A DNA stretch of 64,000 nucleotides, taken from the NCBI RefSeq assembly GCF_001693415.1, contig NZ_MAKX01000001.1, forward strand, positions 62,300 to 126,299, written 5' to 3'. The notes under the pieces are model-generated. The model was not told the DNA's origin. It saw only the letters and a program-made list of their open reading frames with translations, and searched no databases. Of this stretch, positions 35,502 to 44,088 are shown piece by piece. This DNA comes from Tenacibaculum soleae. Lineage in GTDB: Bacteria; Bacteroidota; Bacteroidia; Flavobacteriales; Flavobacteriaceae. Position 1 is the first letter of the stretch. Each line of letters opens with the position of its first letter. The position numbers and the translations under genes are program-made.

Positions 35502-37514
35502 TTATGCCATTTTTAAATAAACTACTGTCCCTTTCTTCATCTTCATCCCTTTATCTACTGACTGCTCAATTACTTTTCCCATTCCAGAAAATCGAACTTT
35601 TAACCCCATGTTTTCTAACAAAGCCACGGCATCCATACCACTCATACCAACTACTCTAGGCATAATTGTTTTATATTTTCTTAACTTACTATAATAATCT
35701 TGATAACTCTTATCAATACTCTTTGAAGTTATTTTATCTGACACCAACTGATTATTTACCGGAGTTGTTGTGTAAATTTTCTGAGCAATATCTTTAAATA
35801 TTGGCGCTGCTGCAATTGCACCGTAATACCCTTTTTCTTTCTTAGGACTATGCACAACCACAATGCATGAATATTTAGGATTATCCGCAGGAAAAAAACC
35901 TGCAAAAGAGGCTACATATTTTTTATTTGAATAATGACCATACACCGTTTTACCATTTTTATCCTTATGCTTAGGGATCCATTTTTTGGCAGTTCCTGTT
36001 TTTCCAGCCATTGAAAAATTTGAAGAATACACATTTTTTGCAGTTCCATTTTGCACTGTATTCTCCATCACTTTTCGCACTTTATTTATAGTTGTTTGAG
36101 ATGCTATTTTATCCTTTAACACCACCGTTCCGAAACGCTCTTCAACTTTTCCACCAACCCTTAACTCTTTAACAAAATAAGGTTTCACTAATTTTCCATT
36201 ATTAGCAACCGCATTGTAAAAAGCTAGTGTTTGCAACGGAGTTAAATGAATACCATACCCCCACGCCATCCATTCTAATGAAATTGGACTCCAACTTTTT
36301 TCTGAAGGATTTGGAATATACGGTTTCCCTTCTCCTTTTATTTTTACCCCTGTTAACTCATCCAACCCAAATGATTTAATTCGTTTAATAAATTTCTTTG
36401 GATTTTTATCATAGTGCTTTTGAATTGTTTTTACAATTCCAACATTTGACGAAACTTCAAAAACTCGTGCTAAAGATATTTTACCATGACCACCTACCTT
36501 ACTATCCTCTATCTTTCTATTGTTTATAAATATTTTCCCTTTTTCACAATCAACAACATCAGACGTGTCCGCAACTTTATCTTCTAAAGCAGCCATTAAA
36601 CTTGCCAACTTAAAAGTAGACCCTGGTTCGTGACTTTCCCAGACCGCATAATTCCTTTTTTCGTAATATTTCCCTTTTGATGTTCTTCCTAAATTAGCAA
36701 TCGCTTTCACCTCACCTGTTTCAACCTCCATCACAACTGCACAACCATGATCAGCCTCTAAATACTCTAATCTACTCAACAAAGCATGATGCGTAATATC
36801 CTGAATATTTACATCAATAGTTGTTATAACATCGCTACCATCAATTGGCTCTTTTTCATTCACATCATTAATTGGTCGCCACTGCCCTTTTGCAATTTTT
36901 TGTTTTAATCGCCAACCGTTTTCACCCTCCATATACTCAGCAAATGCACCTTCAATACCTGCACCTCCTTTTTTATTATCATACCCAATAGTTCTTGCAG
37001 CTATCTTACCTATAGGATGCACTCGAACGGTACTTTGCTCTGCTATAAACCCACCTCGATATATCCCTTCTTTAAAAATCGGAAACTCGCGCATTTTCAT
37101 ACAATCGTTATACCCTACATTACGAGCAATTAACAAATAACGATTTTTTTGTTTTTTTGCTTGCCTTATCTTTTTTTGATAATAATTTGCTGATTTCCCT
37201 AACATATTAGACAACGCTTCAGAAAGCGCTCTAATATTTTTTTCAAAAACTTCTGACTGAACCACCATTACATCCATACGAATGGTGTATTTAGACATTG
37301 AAGTAGCTAACAAATTACCATCTGCAGCGTACACATTACCTCGATTAGCAAAAATCGTGTCATTTTTTACCGTTTTTTCCTGAGATAACTTTCGATACTT
37401 ATCACCGTCAACATACTGAAGATTAAAAACCCTAAAAATAATAACCACAAAGAAAAGCGTCATTAAAACCACAACTACATAGAGCTTGCTTAATATACTT
37501 TTCTTTATTACCAT
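35502..37514 (-). CDS. ftsI: Penicillin-binding protein 3 / FtsI with C-terminal PASTA domain
   Basis: The 670-residue protein has a membrane anchor (11-28) and dimerisation domain (FANRGNVYAADGNLLATS). The transpeptidase has S299-x-x-K302 (PGSTFK), S-S-N at 355-357 and K505-T-G (AGKTGTAKKW). A PASTA domain occupies about 612-670 (MPRVVGMSGMDAVALLENMG). It cross-links septal peptidoglycan with FtsW. A PASTA domain on FtsI is usual in Bacteroidota and absent in E. coli. It lies between ftsL and murE with gaps of 6 and 0 bases. Confidence 0.97.
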   Translation of the reverse strand: MVIKKSILSKLYVVVVLMTLFFVVIIFRVFNLQYVDGDKYRKLSQEKTVKNDTIFANRGNVYAADGNLLATSMSKYTIRMDVMVVQSEVFEKNIRALSEALSNMLGKSANYYQKKIRQAKKQKNRYLLIARNVGYNDCMKMREFPIFKEGIYRGGFIAEQSTVRVHPIGKIAARTIGYDNKKGGAGIEGAFAEYMEGENGWRLKQKIAKGQWRPINDVNEKEPIDGSDVITTIDVNIQDITHHALLSRLEYLEADHGCAVVMEVETGEVKAIANLGRTSKGKYYEKRNYAVWESHEPGSTFKLASLMAALEDKVADTSDVVDCEKGKIFINNRKIEDSKVGGHGKISLARVFEVSSNVGIVKTIQKHYDKNPKKFIKRIKSFGLDELTGVKIKGEGKPYIPNPSEKSWSPISLEWMAWGYGIHLTPLQTLAFYNAVANNGKLVKPYFVKELRVGGKVEERFGTVVLKDKIASQTTINKVRKVMENTVQNGTAKNVYSSNFSMAGKTGTAKKWIPKHKDKNGKTVYGHYSNKKYVASFAGFFPADNPKYSCIVVVHSPKKEKGYYGAIAAAPIFKDIAQKIYTTTPVNNQLVSDKITSKSIDKSYQDYYSKLRKYKTIMPRVVGMSGMDAVALLENMGLKVRFSGMGKVIEQSVDKGMKMKKGTVVYLKMA

Positions 37515-37520
37515 TTTTAT

Positions 37521-37850
37521 CTATTCTTTTTTAATTGTTATTTTTATTTTTTGAGGTGGTTTTTCAGCAGGAAACAAACCTTTTACTTTTACTTTTTTTC
37601 TAATAGTACTTTCCAACCTCATTTTTGTTAACGTAGTACTCGTATCAAAATCCTCTGCCCGCAAAGCTCTTTTTTGACTATTTAGAGCTGCTATTTTCAC
37701 AACCTTTGCATCTAACCTATGCGAACTCGAAATCATAATTAGCAACAATACAACCACGAAAATTAATATCCGCCAATTATTAAAAGAGCTATCATCTGTT
37801 AAAAACCGCCCCTTTAAAATATCGTAAATTCCTTTTTTAACCTTCGACAT
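37521..37850 (-). CDS. ftsL: FtsL-like cell division protein
   Basis: The 109-residue protein has a cytoplasmic N-terminus, one membrane helix (27-43) and a short periplasmic region with heptad-like hydrophobics, the layout of FtsL. Sequence similarity in this family is very low, so the call rests on topology, length and position between rsmH and ftsI. FtsL joins FtsQ and FtsB to activate FtsWI. The start overlaps the rsmH stop by one base (TAATG). Confidence 0.85.
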   Translation of the reverse strand: MSKVKKGIYDILKGRFLTDDSSFNNWRILIFVVVLLLIMISSSHRLDAKVVKIAALNSQKRALRAEDFDTSTTLTKMRLESTIRKKVKVKGLFPAEKPPQKIKITIKKE

Positions 37851-38746
37851 TATTTTAATGTTGCTATTCGCAATTTTGCACTCCGCGCCCTATTATTCGT
37901 TTTAACTTCTTCTTGCGTAGGGATAATCATTTTTCCTATTTTTTTTAACGGAACACTGATATTTCCATAAAAATCCTTTTCTGGCTCACCACTAAACAAG
38001 CCTGTTCTAATAAAACGTTTCACCAATCGATCTTCTAAAGAATGATACGAAATAACACTTAACCTACCCTCACCACTCAACAAACCAGGCATTTGCTCTA
38101 AAAACTCCTTTAACACCTCCAACTCCTGATTCACCTCAATTCTTACTGCTTGAAATATTTGCGCTAATATTTTGTGCTCTTTTGCCTGCGGAAGAAACTG
38201 CCTTAACACCTCTTTCAACTGAAAACTCGTCTCTATCTGCTCAACCTCTCTAGCTTCGACTATTTTTTTTGACAACGCTCGTGCATTTCGCAATTCCCCA
38301 TACAAAAACAATACATCCGCTAATTTTTCTTCACTATATTTATTGATAATTTTTTTTGCCGACAAATCAGACTTCTGATCCATTCGCATATCTAAATCAG
38401 CATCAAAACGAGTAGAAAACCCTCTTTCAGCCTCATCAAACTGATGCGAAGACACTCCTAAATCAGCCAAAACCCCATCTACCTTTCTCACACCATAAAA
38501 ACGCAAAAACCTTGTAATGAATCGAAAATTCTCACCAATCAACACAAAGCGATCATCGTCTATTTTATTTTGTTGCGCATCAGGATCCTGATCAAAAGCA
38601 AATAACCTTCCTTTCTCACCCAACCTACTCAATATCTCTCTCGAATGACCACCGCCACCAAAAGTTACATCAACATACACACCATCTTCTTTAATATTGA
38701 GCGCATCTACACTTTCTTTTAACAAAACAGGACTATGATAACTCAT
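37850..38746 (-). CDS. rsmH: 16S rRNA (cytosine-1402-N4)-methyltransferase
   Basis: The 298-residue SAM-dependent enzyme opens with YHSPVLLKESVDALN and has YVDVTFGGGGHSREILSRL, the glycine-rich cofactor loop, then LADLGVSSHQFDEAERGFS and ISYHSLEDRLVKRFI. It methylates C1402 of 16S rRNA. It overlaps mraZ by 14 bases and ftsL by one, the standard order at the head of a dcw cluster. Confidence 0.97.
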   Translation of the reverse strand: MSYHSPVLLKESVDALNIKEDGVYVDVTFGGGGHSREILSRLGEKGRLFAFDQDPDAQQNKIDDDRFVLIGENFRFITRFLRFYGVRKVDGVLADLGVSSHQFDEAERGFSTRFDADLDMRMDQKSDLSAKKIINKYSEEKLADVLFLYGELRNARALSKKIVEAREVEQIETSFQLKEVLRQFLPQAKEHKILAQIFQAVRIEVNQELEVLKEFLEQMPGLLSGEGRLSVISYHSLEDRLVKRFIRTGLFSGEPEKDFYGNISVPLKKIGKMIIPTQEEVKTNNRARSAKLRIATLK

Positions 38747-39200
38747 CTATATCTGTATTACCCATCACCTCTTCTGCCAAATCAGCAAAATCAACAACAG
38801 TATCATCAATTACTTTTTCATACTTCTCTTTATCCCAAATTTCAATAATCGCCCCCACAGATGAAAACACCACGTGCTTTTCAATACCCGCAAACTGACA
38901 CAAATCTTTTGGAATTAAAACCCTACCTGACGCATCTACATCAACCATTTTTACACCCGCAGTAAACCGCCTAATAAAATCATTATTCTTTTTTACAAAC
39001 CGATTTAACTTATTAACCTTAGCCATCATCAAGTTCCACTCCTGCATCGGATACAACTCTAAACACGGATGAAAAACAGAACGCTTAACAACAAAACCAT
39101 CTTGCAATACTGACGACAACTGCTTCTTAAAGACAGATGACATCATCACCCTCCCTTTAGCATCTGCCTTACACTCGTATGTTCCAATTAAATTTATCAC
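38733..39200 (-). CDS. mraZ: Transcription regulator MraZ
   Basis: The 155-residue protein contains two SpoVT/AbrB-like MraZ repeats, each with a DxxGR motif: INLIGTYECKADAKGRVMM and VDVDASGRVLIPKDLC. MraZ controls its own dcw operon by binding tandem repeats upstream. Two GTG codons compete (39209 and 39200). The second gives the usual MINLIGTYECK N-terminus and is chosen. Three GTGGT repeats at 39240-39268 supply the expected operator. Confidence 0.94.
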   Translation of the reverse strand: MINLIGTYECKADAKGRVMMSSVFKKQLSSVLQDGFVVKRSVFHPCLELYPMQEWNLMMAKVNKLNRFVKKNNDFIRRFTAGVKMVDVDASGRVLIPKDLCQFAGIEKHVVFSSVGAIIEIWDKEKYEKVIDDTVVDFADLAEEVMGNTDIDELS

Positions 39201-39222
39201 GTTAAACACTCGTAGTTTGCAT

Positions 39223-39268
39223 CAAAAATAAAAAATATTTACCACATTTTACCACATTTTACCACATT
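39223..39268 (-). promoter_or_regulatory. mraZ/dcw promoter with three MraZ boxes
   Basis: On the minus strand the unit ATGTGGTAAA occurs three times with a period of exactly 10 bases (plus-strand ACCAC at 39241, 39251 and 39261). TATTTTTG (39230-39223) is the -7 element just downstream, so the boxes cover the -33 region. MraZ in E. coli binds three repeats with this same 10-base period. Confidence 0.75.
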
Positions 39269-39370
39269 GTTGATAAGTTTTAAAATTATAGCTAAAAAAC
39301 TGATAACAAGTATATTTAACAACGACAACAGTGCACGAATAATAAAAATGACCATTTAACAAAAAAAGGC

Positions 39371-39378
39371 TACATTTG
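39371..39378 (+). promoter_or_regulatory. -7 element of the hydrolase-engB unit
   Basis: TACATTTG matches TAnnTTTG, 25 bases before the ATG at 39404. No TTG is seen at the proper distance. The gap 39201-39403 otherwise holds only the mraZ control region. Confidence 0.4.
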
Positions 39379-39403
39379 TCGTTACGTCAAATCCCATACA
39401 TTA

Positions 39404-40168
39404 ATGACTAATTTTTTAAAGAAAGAAGGCAATTTTACATATGCAGAGGCAGGAGAAGGAAGAGCATTAATCGTGTTACACGGTTTAATGGGTGCTCTTA
39501 GTAATTTTGATGAAACTTTTAAACATTTCTCAAAAAAAGGTTACCACGTTTTAATTCCTGAACTACCTTTATACACACTCCCTTTACTAAAAACAAATGT
39601 TAAAAATTTAGCAAGTTTTTTACATGATTTTATTGCATACAAAGAACTAAAAGACGTAGTTCTTTTAGGAAATTCTTTAGGTGGACATATCGCATTATAT
39701 TACACAAAACACTACCCCGAAGATGTAGGCGCTTTGGTTTTAACAGGAAGCTCAGGGTTGTATGAAAAATCAATGGGCGATAGTTACCCTAAAAGAGGTA
39801 ATTACGAATACATTGAAACAAAAGCACAAGAGGTGTTTTACGACCCTAAAATTGCAACAAAAGAACTTGTCGATGATATTTACAGCATTGTAAATGACAG
39901 AGTTAAAGCATTAAAAACCTTATCAATTGCAAAAAGTGCTATACGCCACAACATGGCTAACGACCTACCAAATATGCACCAACCAACATGTCTTATTTGG
40001 GGAAAACAAGATGGTGTAACACCTCCTGAGGTAGCTGATGATTTTCACAAACTATTACCCGACTCTGACTTATTTTGGATCGATAAATGTGGACATGCCG
40101 CTATGATGGAAACACCCGAAGAATTTAATACAATTTTAGAAAACTGGTTTTCTAAACGAAATATATAA
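39404..40168 (+). CDS. Alpha/beta hydrolase
   Basis: The 254-residue protein has the fold's landmarks: the oxyanion segment LHGLMG (25-30), the nucleophile S91 in GNSLGG, an Asp in WGKQDGVTPP and the catalytic His in DKCGHAAMM. The complete triad indicates an active esterase or hydrolase, but the substrate cannot be deduced. It lies 27 bases before engB, diverging from mraZ, an order I recall from other flavobacteria. Confidence 0.88.
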   Translation: MTNFLKKEGNFTYAEAGEGRALIVLHGLMGALSNFDETFKHFSKKGYHVLIPELPLYTLPLLKTNVKNLASFLHDFIAYKELKDVVLLGNSLGGHIALYYTKHYPEDVGALVLTGSSGLYEKSMGDSYPKRGNYEYIETKAQEVFYDPKIATKELVDDIYSIVNDRVKALKTLSIAKSAIRHNMANDLPNMHQPTCLIWGKQDGVTPPEVADDFHKLLPDSDLFWIDKCGHAAMMETPEEFNTILENWFSKRNI

Positions 40169-40195
40169 CAGCACAAATAGCTTAATATCTTATTT

Positions 40196-40807
40196 ATGAA
40201 AATAAAATCTGCTGATTTTGTGATGAGTAACAGTAATGTTACGAAAGCACCTAAAGACAGGATCCCTGAATATGCTTTTATAGGTCGCTCTAATGTAGGT
40301 AAATCTTCGCTAATCAATATGCTGATGGCACGTAAAGATTTAGCAAAGATTTCTGGAAAACCCGGTAAAACACAACTTATTAATCACTTTAAAATAAATG
40401 AAGAGTGGTTTTTGGTAGATTTACCTGGATATGGTTACGCACAAGTTTCAAAAAAGAAAAGAACCATTTTTCAGTTTTTTATCGAGAATTATTTCAAAGA
40501 ACGCGAACAATTGGTATGTACTTTTGTTTTGATTGACTCTCGTCATGATCCTCAAAAAATAGACCTAGAATTTATGCAGTTTTTAGGCGAAAATCAAATT
40601 CCTTTTTGTATTGTTTTTACCAAAGCAGACAAGCTAGGAAGCTCTAAATTAAATAAACAAATTACTTCTTACAAAAAGAAATTATTACAACATTGGGAAA
40701 CACTTCCAATGTCATTTATCACCTCTTCCTCTAATGGATTAGGACGTGATGAATTTTTAAATTTTATTGATGGAGTAAATCAAGATGTAGCTAAAGATTT
40801 TGAATAA
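40196..40807 (+). CDS. engB: Ribosome biogenesis GTPase YsxC/EngB
   Basis: The 203-residue GTPase has all G motifs: GRSNVGKSS (30-38), G2 region PGKTQ, DLPGYG (75-80), TKADK (142-146) and SSSNGLG. It assists maturation of the large ribosomal subunit. It follows the hydrolase closely and precedes the pseudouridine synthase by 32 bases on the same strand. Confidence 0.96.
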   Translation: MKIKSADFVMSNSNVTKAPKDRIPEYAFIGRSNVGKSSLINMLMARKDLAKISGKPGKTQLINHFKINEEWFLVDLPGYGYAQVSKKKRTIFQFFIENYFKEREQLVCTFVLIDSRHDPQKIDLEFMQFLGENQIPFCIVFTKADKLGSSKLNKQITSYKKKLLQHWETLPMSFITSSSNGLGRDEFLNFIDGVNQDVAKDFE

Positions 40808-40839
40808 TTTTTCGATATAACTCGAAAATATTTTACAGT

Positions 40840-41526
40840 ATGTATTCTACCAAAAAAAACTTACAAGTTTTACATGAAGACAACCATATAATTGTTGTTA
40901 ACAAAAGAGCAGGTGATATTGTTCAAGGTGATAAAACTGGAGACAAACCACTCTCTGATGTTGTTAAAGAATACATTAAAGAAAAATACAATAAACCTGG
41001 AGCTGTTTATTTAGGCACTGTTCACCGCTTAGACAGACCAACTTCGGGCATAGTAATTTACGCACGTACTTCAAAAGCCTTAGAGCGCTTAAACAAAATG
41101 CTTCGTGAAAAAACAATTAAAAAAACATATTGGGCTGTTGTAAAAAACCCACCAAAAAAAACTTCAGATACTTTAATTAATTTCTTAAAAAAGAATCCGA
41201 AAAACAATAAATCAACCGCCTACTCAAAAGAAATTGATGGCAGCAAAAAAGCCATTCTCCATTATCAAGTTCTTAAAAAACTAGACAATTATTCTTTATT
41301 AGAAATCGACTTAGAAACCGGGCGCCATCACCAAATTCGAGTGCAATTATCAAACATTGGAGCAACTATAAAAGGGGATTTAAAATATGGTGCAAAAAGA
41401 AGCAACAAAGATGGCAGTATTCACTTACATGCTCGTAAAATAGAATTTACCCATCCTGTGAGCAAAGAATTGATAAAAATAAATGCTCCGACTCCAAAAG
41501 AATCCATTTGGGACGCTTGTTTATAA
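40840..41526 (+). CDS. RluA-family pseudouridine synthase
   Basis: The 228-residue protein carries the RluA active-site motif HRLDRPTSG (62-70, catalytic D65), LLEIDLETGRHHQIRVQLS and LKYGA. It has no S4 domain. It isomerises uridine in rRNA or tRNA; the target site is not evident, so no specific symbol is given. Confidence 0.93.
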   Translation: MYSTKKNLQVLHEDNHIIVVNKRAGDIVQGDKTGDKPLSDVVKEYIKEKYNKPGAVYLGTVHRLDRPTSGIVIYARTSKALERLNKMLREKTIKKTYWAVVKNPPKKTSDTLINFLKKNPKNNKSTAYSKEIDGSKKAILHYQVLKKLDNYSLLEIDLETGRHHQIRVQLSNIGATIKGDLKYGAKRSNKDGSIHLHARKIEFTHPVSKELIKINAPTPKESIWDACL

Positions 41527-41583
41527 CATTACAACTACGTTAAAAAATTCAGTTAATTTTGTATCTTTAGGGAAATTTAAAGC

Positions 41584-42957
41584 ATGAATATTCCTGAACT
41601 ATTACAAGCTCAAAAAAACTTTTTCGCCAACCAACAAACCAAAGATATTTCTTTTAGAAAAAACGCTTTAAAAAAACTTCAAAAAGAACTTATAAAAAGA
41701 GAAAACGATATCATAAAGGCATTGCATAATGATTTTAAAAAATCAGAATATGAAGCCGTAATGACAGAAACCTCAATTGTACTAGCCGAATTAAAAATGG
41801 TTATAAAAAACATACACGCTTGGGCTAAACCTAAACGTGTTTTACCATCTCTTTTAAACTTTCCATCCACAGCCAAAATACACAAAGAACCCTACGGAAA
41901 CACTTTAATTATTGCTCCTTGGAACTATCCGTATCAATTGGCATTTGCGCCACTTATAGGAGCCATAGCTGCTGGAAATACAGCAACACTAAAACCCTCT
42001 GAATTAACACCACATACCAGTAAAATAACTAGAGAAATTGTAGCAACTGTTTTTGACAAAAACCACGTTTCAGTAATAGAAGGAGGTGTTTCAGTTTCTC
42101 AAGAATTATTAGCACAACGCTGGGATTATATTTTTTTTACAGGAAGTGTACCTGTAGGTAAAATTGTTGCCAAAGCTGCTGCTGAACATTTAACCCCAGT
42201 TACTTTAGAATTAGGTGGAAAAAGCCCTTGCATTATTGATGAAACAGCCAATATAAAACTCACTGCTAAACGATTAGTTTGGGGAAAATTTATCAATGGT
42301 GGACAAACCTGTATCGCTCCAGATTATTTATTAATTCATAAATCAGTAAAAGAAAAATTCATCACCTATTTTAAAGATGAAATTAAAAATGCATACGGTG
42401 AAAACCCTAAAAAATCAGAAGATTATCCACGTATTGTTAATACAAAAAATTTTGACAGACTCGCTTTAATGCTTGAAAATGAAAATTGTATTATTGGCGG
42501 ACAAACTGATAGAACAGAAGATTACATTGCGCCAACTTTAATTGATGAACCTAGTTTAGATAGCCAAGTAATGAAAGGGGAAATTTTTGGCCCAATTTTA
42601 CCGATAATTTCTTACGAAAACGAAGCCGATTTTGATGCTGTAATCCAGAAATACGACAAACCTTTAGCACTGTATGTTTTTACTACTCGAAATCATTTTG
42701 CAAAAAAAATGATTACTAAATACTCTTTTGGAGGCGGAACAATTAATGACACCACTGTTCATTTTGCAAATCACAGACTACCATTTGGTGGAGTTGGTGA
42801 AAGCGGTATTGGAAGTTATCATGGAAAACAAACTTTTGATGTGTTTTCTCACAAAAAAGGAGTAGTTACAAGGGGTAATTGGCTTGACATCCCTACAAGA
42901 TACGCTCCGTATACAGGAAAATTAAAACAGTTAAAAATTTTAATGAAAATTTCTTAA
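41584..42957 (+). CDS. Aldehyde dehydrogenase (class 3-like)
   Basis: The 457-residue protein has IIAPWNYPYQLAFAPLIGAI, FTGSVPVGKIVAKAAAEHL (NAD(P) site), TLELGGKSP with the general-base Glu, and the nucleophile C243 in GGQTCIAPDYLL. The lengths and motifs fit class 3-type dehydrogenases that oxidise medium and long-chain aldehydes, with a C-terminal hydrophobic tail (APYTGKLKQLKILMKIS). The physiological substrate is unknown. It probably has its own promoter (TAATTTTG lies 30 bases upstream). Confidence 0.94.
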   Translation: MNIPELLQAQKNFFANQQTKDISFRKNALKKLQKELIKRENDIIKALHNDFKKSEYEAVMTETSIVLAELKMVIKNIHAWAKPKRVLPSLLNFPSTAKIHKEPYGNTLIIAPWNYPYQLAFAPLIGAIAAGNTATLKPSELTPHTSKITREIVATVFDKNHVSVIEGGVSVSQELLAQRWDYIFFTGSVPVGKIVAKAAAEHLTPVTLELGGKSPCIIDETANIKLTAKRLVWGKFINGGQTCIAPDYLLIHKSVKEKFITYFKDEIKNAYGENPKKSEDYPRIVNTKNFDRLALMLENENCIIGGQTDRTEDYIAPTLIDEPSLDSQVMKGEIFGPILPIISYENEADFDAVIQKYDKPLALYVFTTRNHFAKKMITKYSFGGGTINDTTVHFANHRLPFGGVGESGIGSYHGKQTFDVFSHKKGVVTRGNWLDIPTRYAPYTGKLKQLKILMKIS

Positions 42958-42999
42958 AACATATCTATCAGATTTAACAATTAGCACAAAAATATTTCA

Positions 43000-43734
43000 A
43001 TGAGCAAAAAAACTGTATCAGAAGCAATAAATTACCGTAGATCCGTAAGGGTTTATGATGCTGAAAAACCTATTAAAGCATCTATCGTAAAAAAATGTTT
43101 ACAACAAGCAAGTTTAGCTCCTACTAGCAGTAATATGCAATTATGGGAGTTTCAACACATTACCGACAAAGAAATCATTAATAAAATTGCACCACTTTGT
43201 TTTAATCAAAACGCAGCAAAAACCGCACAACAACTAGTTGTTTTTGTTACTAGAAAAGATTTATGGCGAAAAAGAGCAAAAGCAAATTTATCAAATATCG
43301 ATACTAATTTTGGCAAGGGTAATCCGAAAAACAAACAAAGTAGTAGAGAAAAATTTGCTCGTAATTATTATGAAAAGATTATACCTTTTGCTTATTTTGA
43401 CCTTTTCAAAATCGTTGGTTTTTTTAAATATTTATTAATTTTAATTACAGGAATATTTAAACCTATTTACAGGGAAGTTCGTAACAGCGACATGCGAATT
43501 GTAGCTCATAAAACCTGCGGACTTGCAGCGCAAACTTTTATGCTGTCGATGGCTGCCGAAGGGTATGATACTTGCCCTATGGAAGGCTCTGACACTTGGC
43601 GTGTAAAACGCTTATTAAACATACCGAGAAATGCAGAAATAAACATGATTGTTAGTTGCGGAATTAGAAAACCAGAAGGTGTTTATGGCGAGCGTTTTAG
43701 AGTTCCTTTTGATGAAATTTATAAAGAAGTGTAA
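43000..43734 (+). CDS. Nitroreductase-family protein
   Basis: The 244-residue flavoprotein has NYRRSVRVYDAEKPI (FMN phosphate contacts), QASLAPTSSNMQLWEF and GLAAQTFMLSMAAEGYDTCP, then MIVSCGIRKPEG. An insertion with a hydrophobic helix (about 133-152, FFKYLLILITGIF) is unusual for soluble nitroreductases and suggests membrane association. Substrate unknown. The next gene starts 4 bases after its stop. Confidence 0.9.
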   Translation: MSKKTVSEAINYRRSVRVYDAEKPIKASIVKKCLQQASLAPTSSNMQLWEFQHITDKEIINKIAPLCFNQNAAKTAQQLVVFVTRKDLWRKRAKANLSNIDTNFGKGNPKNKQSSREKFARNYYEKIIPFAYFDLFKIVGFFKYLLILITGIFKPIYREVRNSDMRIVAHKTCGLAAQTFMLSMAAEGYDTCPMEGSDTWRVKRLLNIPRNAEINMIVSCGIRKPEGVYGERFRVPFDEIYKEV

Positions 43735-43738
43735 AAGC

Positions 43739-44023
43739 ATGACACGTAAAAAAACTACGTTTATTTTTACTGGAATTACAATCATCTTAATTAGCATTCT
43801 TATACTTTCTTTTAATCTACTGACAAAATTTAATCATTTAAATCAGAATAAAACTGAAGAAATTATAGAAAAGCATCAAGAATGGATGCAACAAATAATT
43901 ACGAGTACAGATACTATTTCTATTTTATCAAAACAACAAATAGATTCTATAAACAACATTAATGCAAAACAAGATAGTTTACTTAAAAAAGAGCAACTTA
44001 ACAGCTTACCTAAAACTAAATAA
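43739..44023 (+). CDS. Small single-span membrane protein, unknown function
   Basis: The 94-residue protein from the ATG at 43739 has a basic N-terminus (MTRKKTTF), one membrane helix (9-29), and a Gln/Asn/Glu/Lys-rich tail with coiled-coil character (EEIIEKHQEWMQQII). The frame is open further upstream inside the nitroreductase gene, but this ATG gives the natural start right after that gene's stop. No domain recognised. Confidence 0.7.
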   Translation: MTRKKTTFIFTGITIILISILILSFNLLTKFNHLNQNKTEEIIEKHQEWMQQIITSTDTISILSKQQIDSINNINAKQDSLLKKEQLNSLPKTK

Positions 44024-44048
44024 TAACATTTTACAAATCTTAATAACT

Positions 44049-44084
44049 TAAATCCTCAAATTAAATGATAATTTGAGGATTTTT
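44049..44084. terminator. Bidirectional terminator before penicillin acylase gene
   Basis: AAATCCTCAAATTA - AATG - TAATTTGAGGATTTTT forms a long stem between converging genes. Confidence 0.85.
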
Positions 44085-44088
44085 AAAA

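Noticed and set aside
37138..37180. Low-complexity Lys/Gln-rich stretch in ftsI
   Set aside because: Frame is open, and such charged loops are ordinary in AT-rich flavobacterial PBPs.
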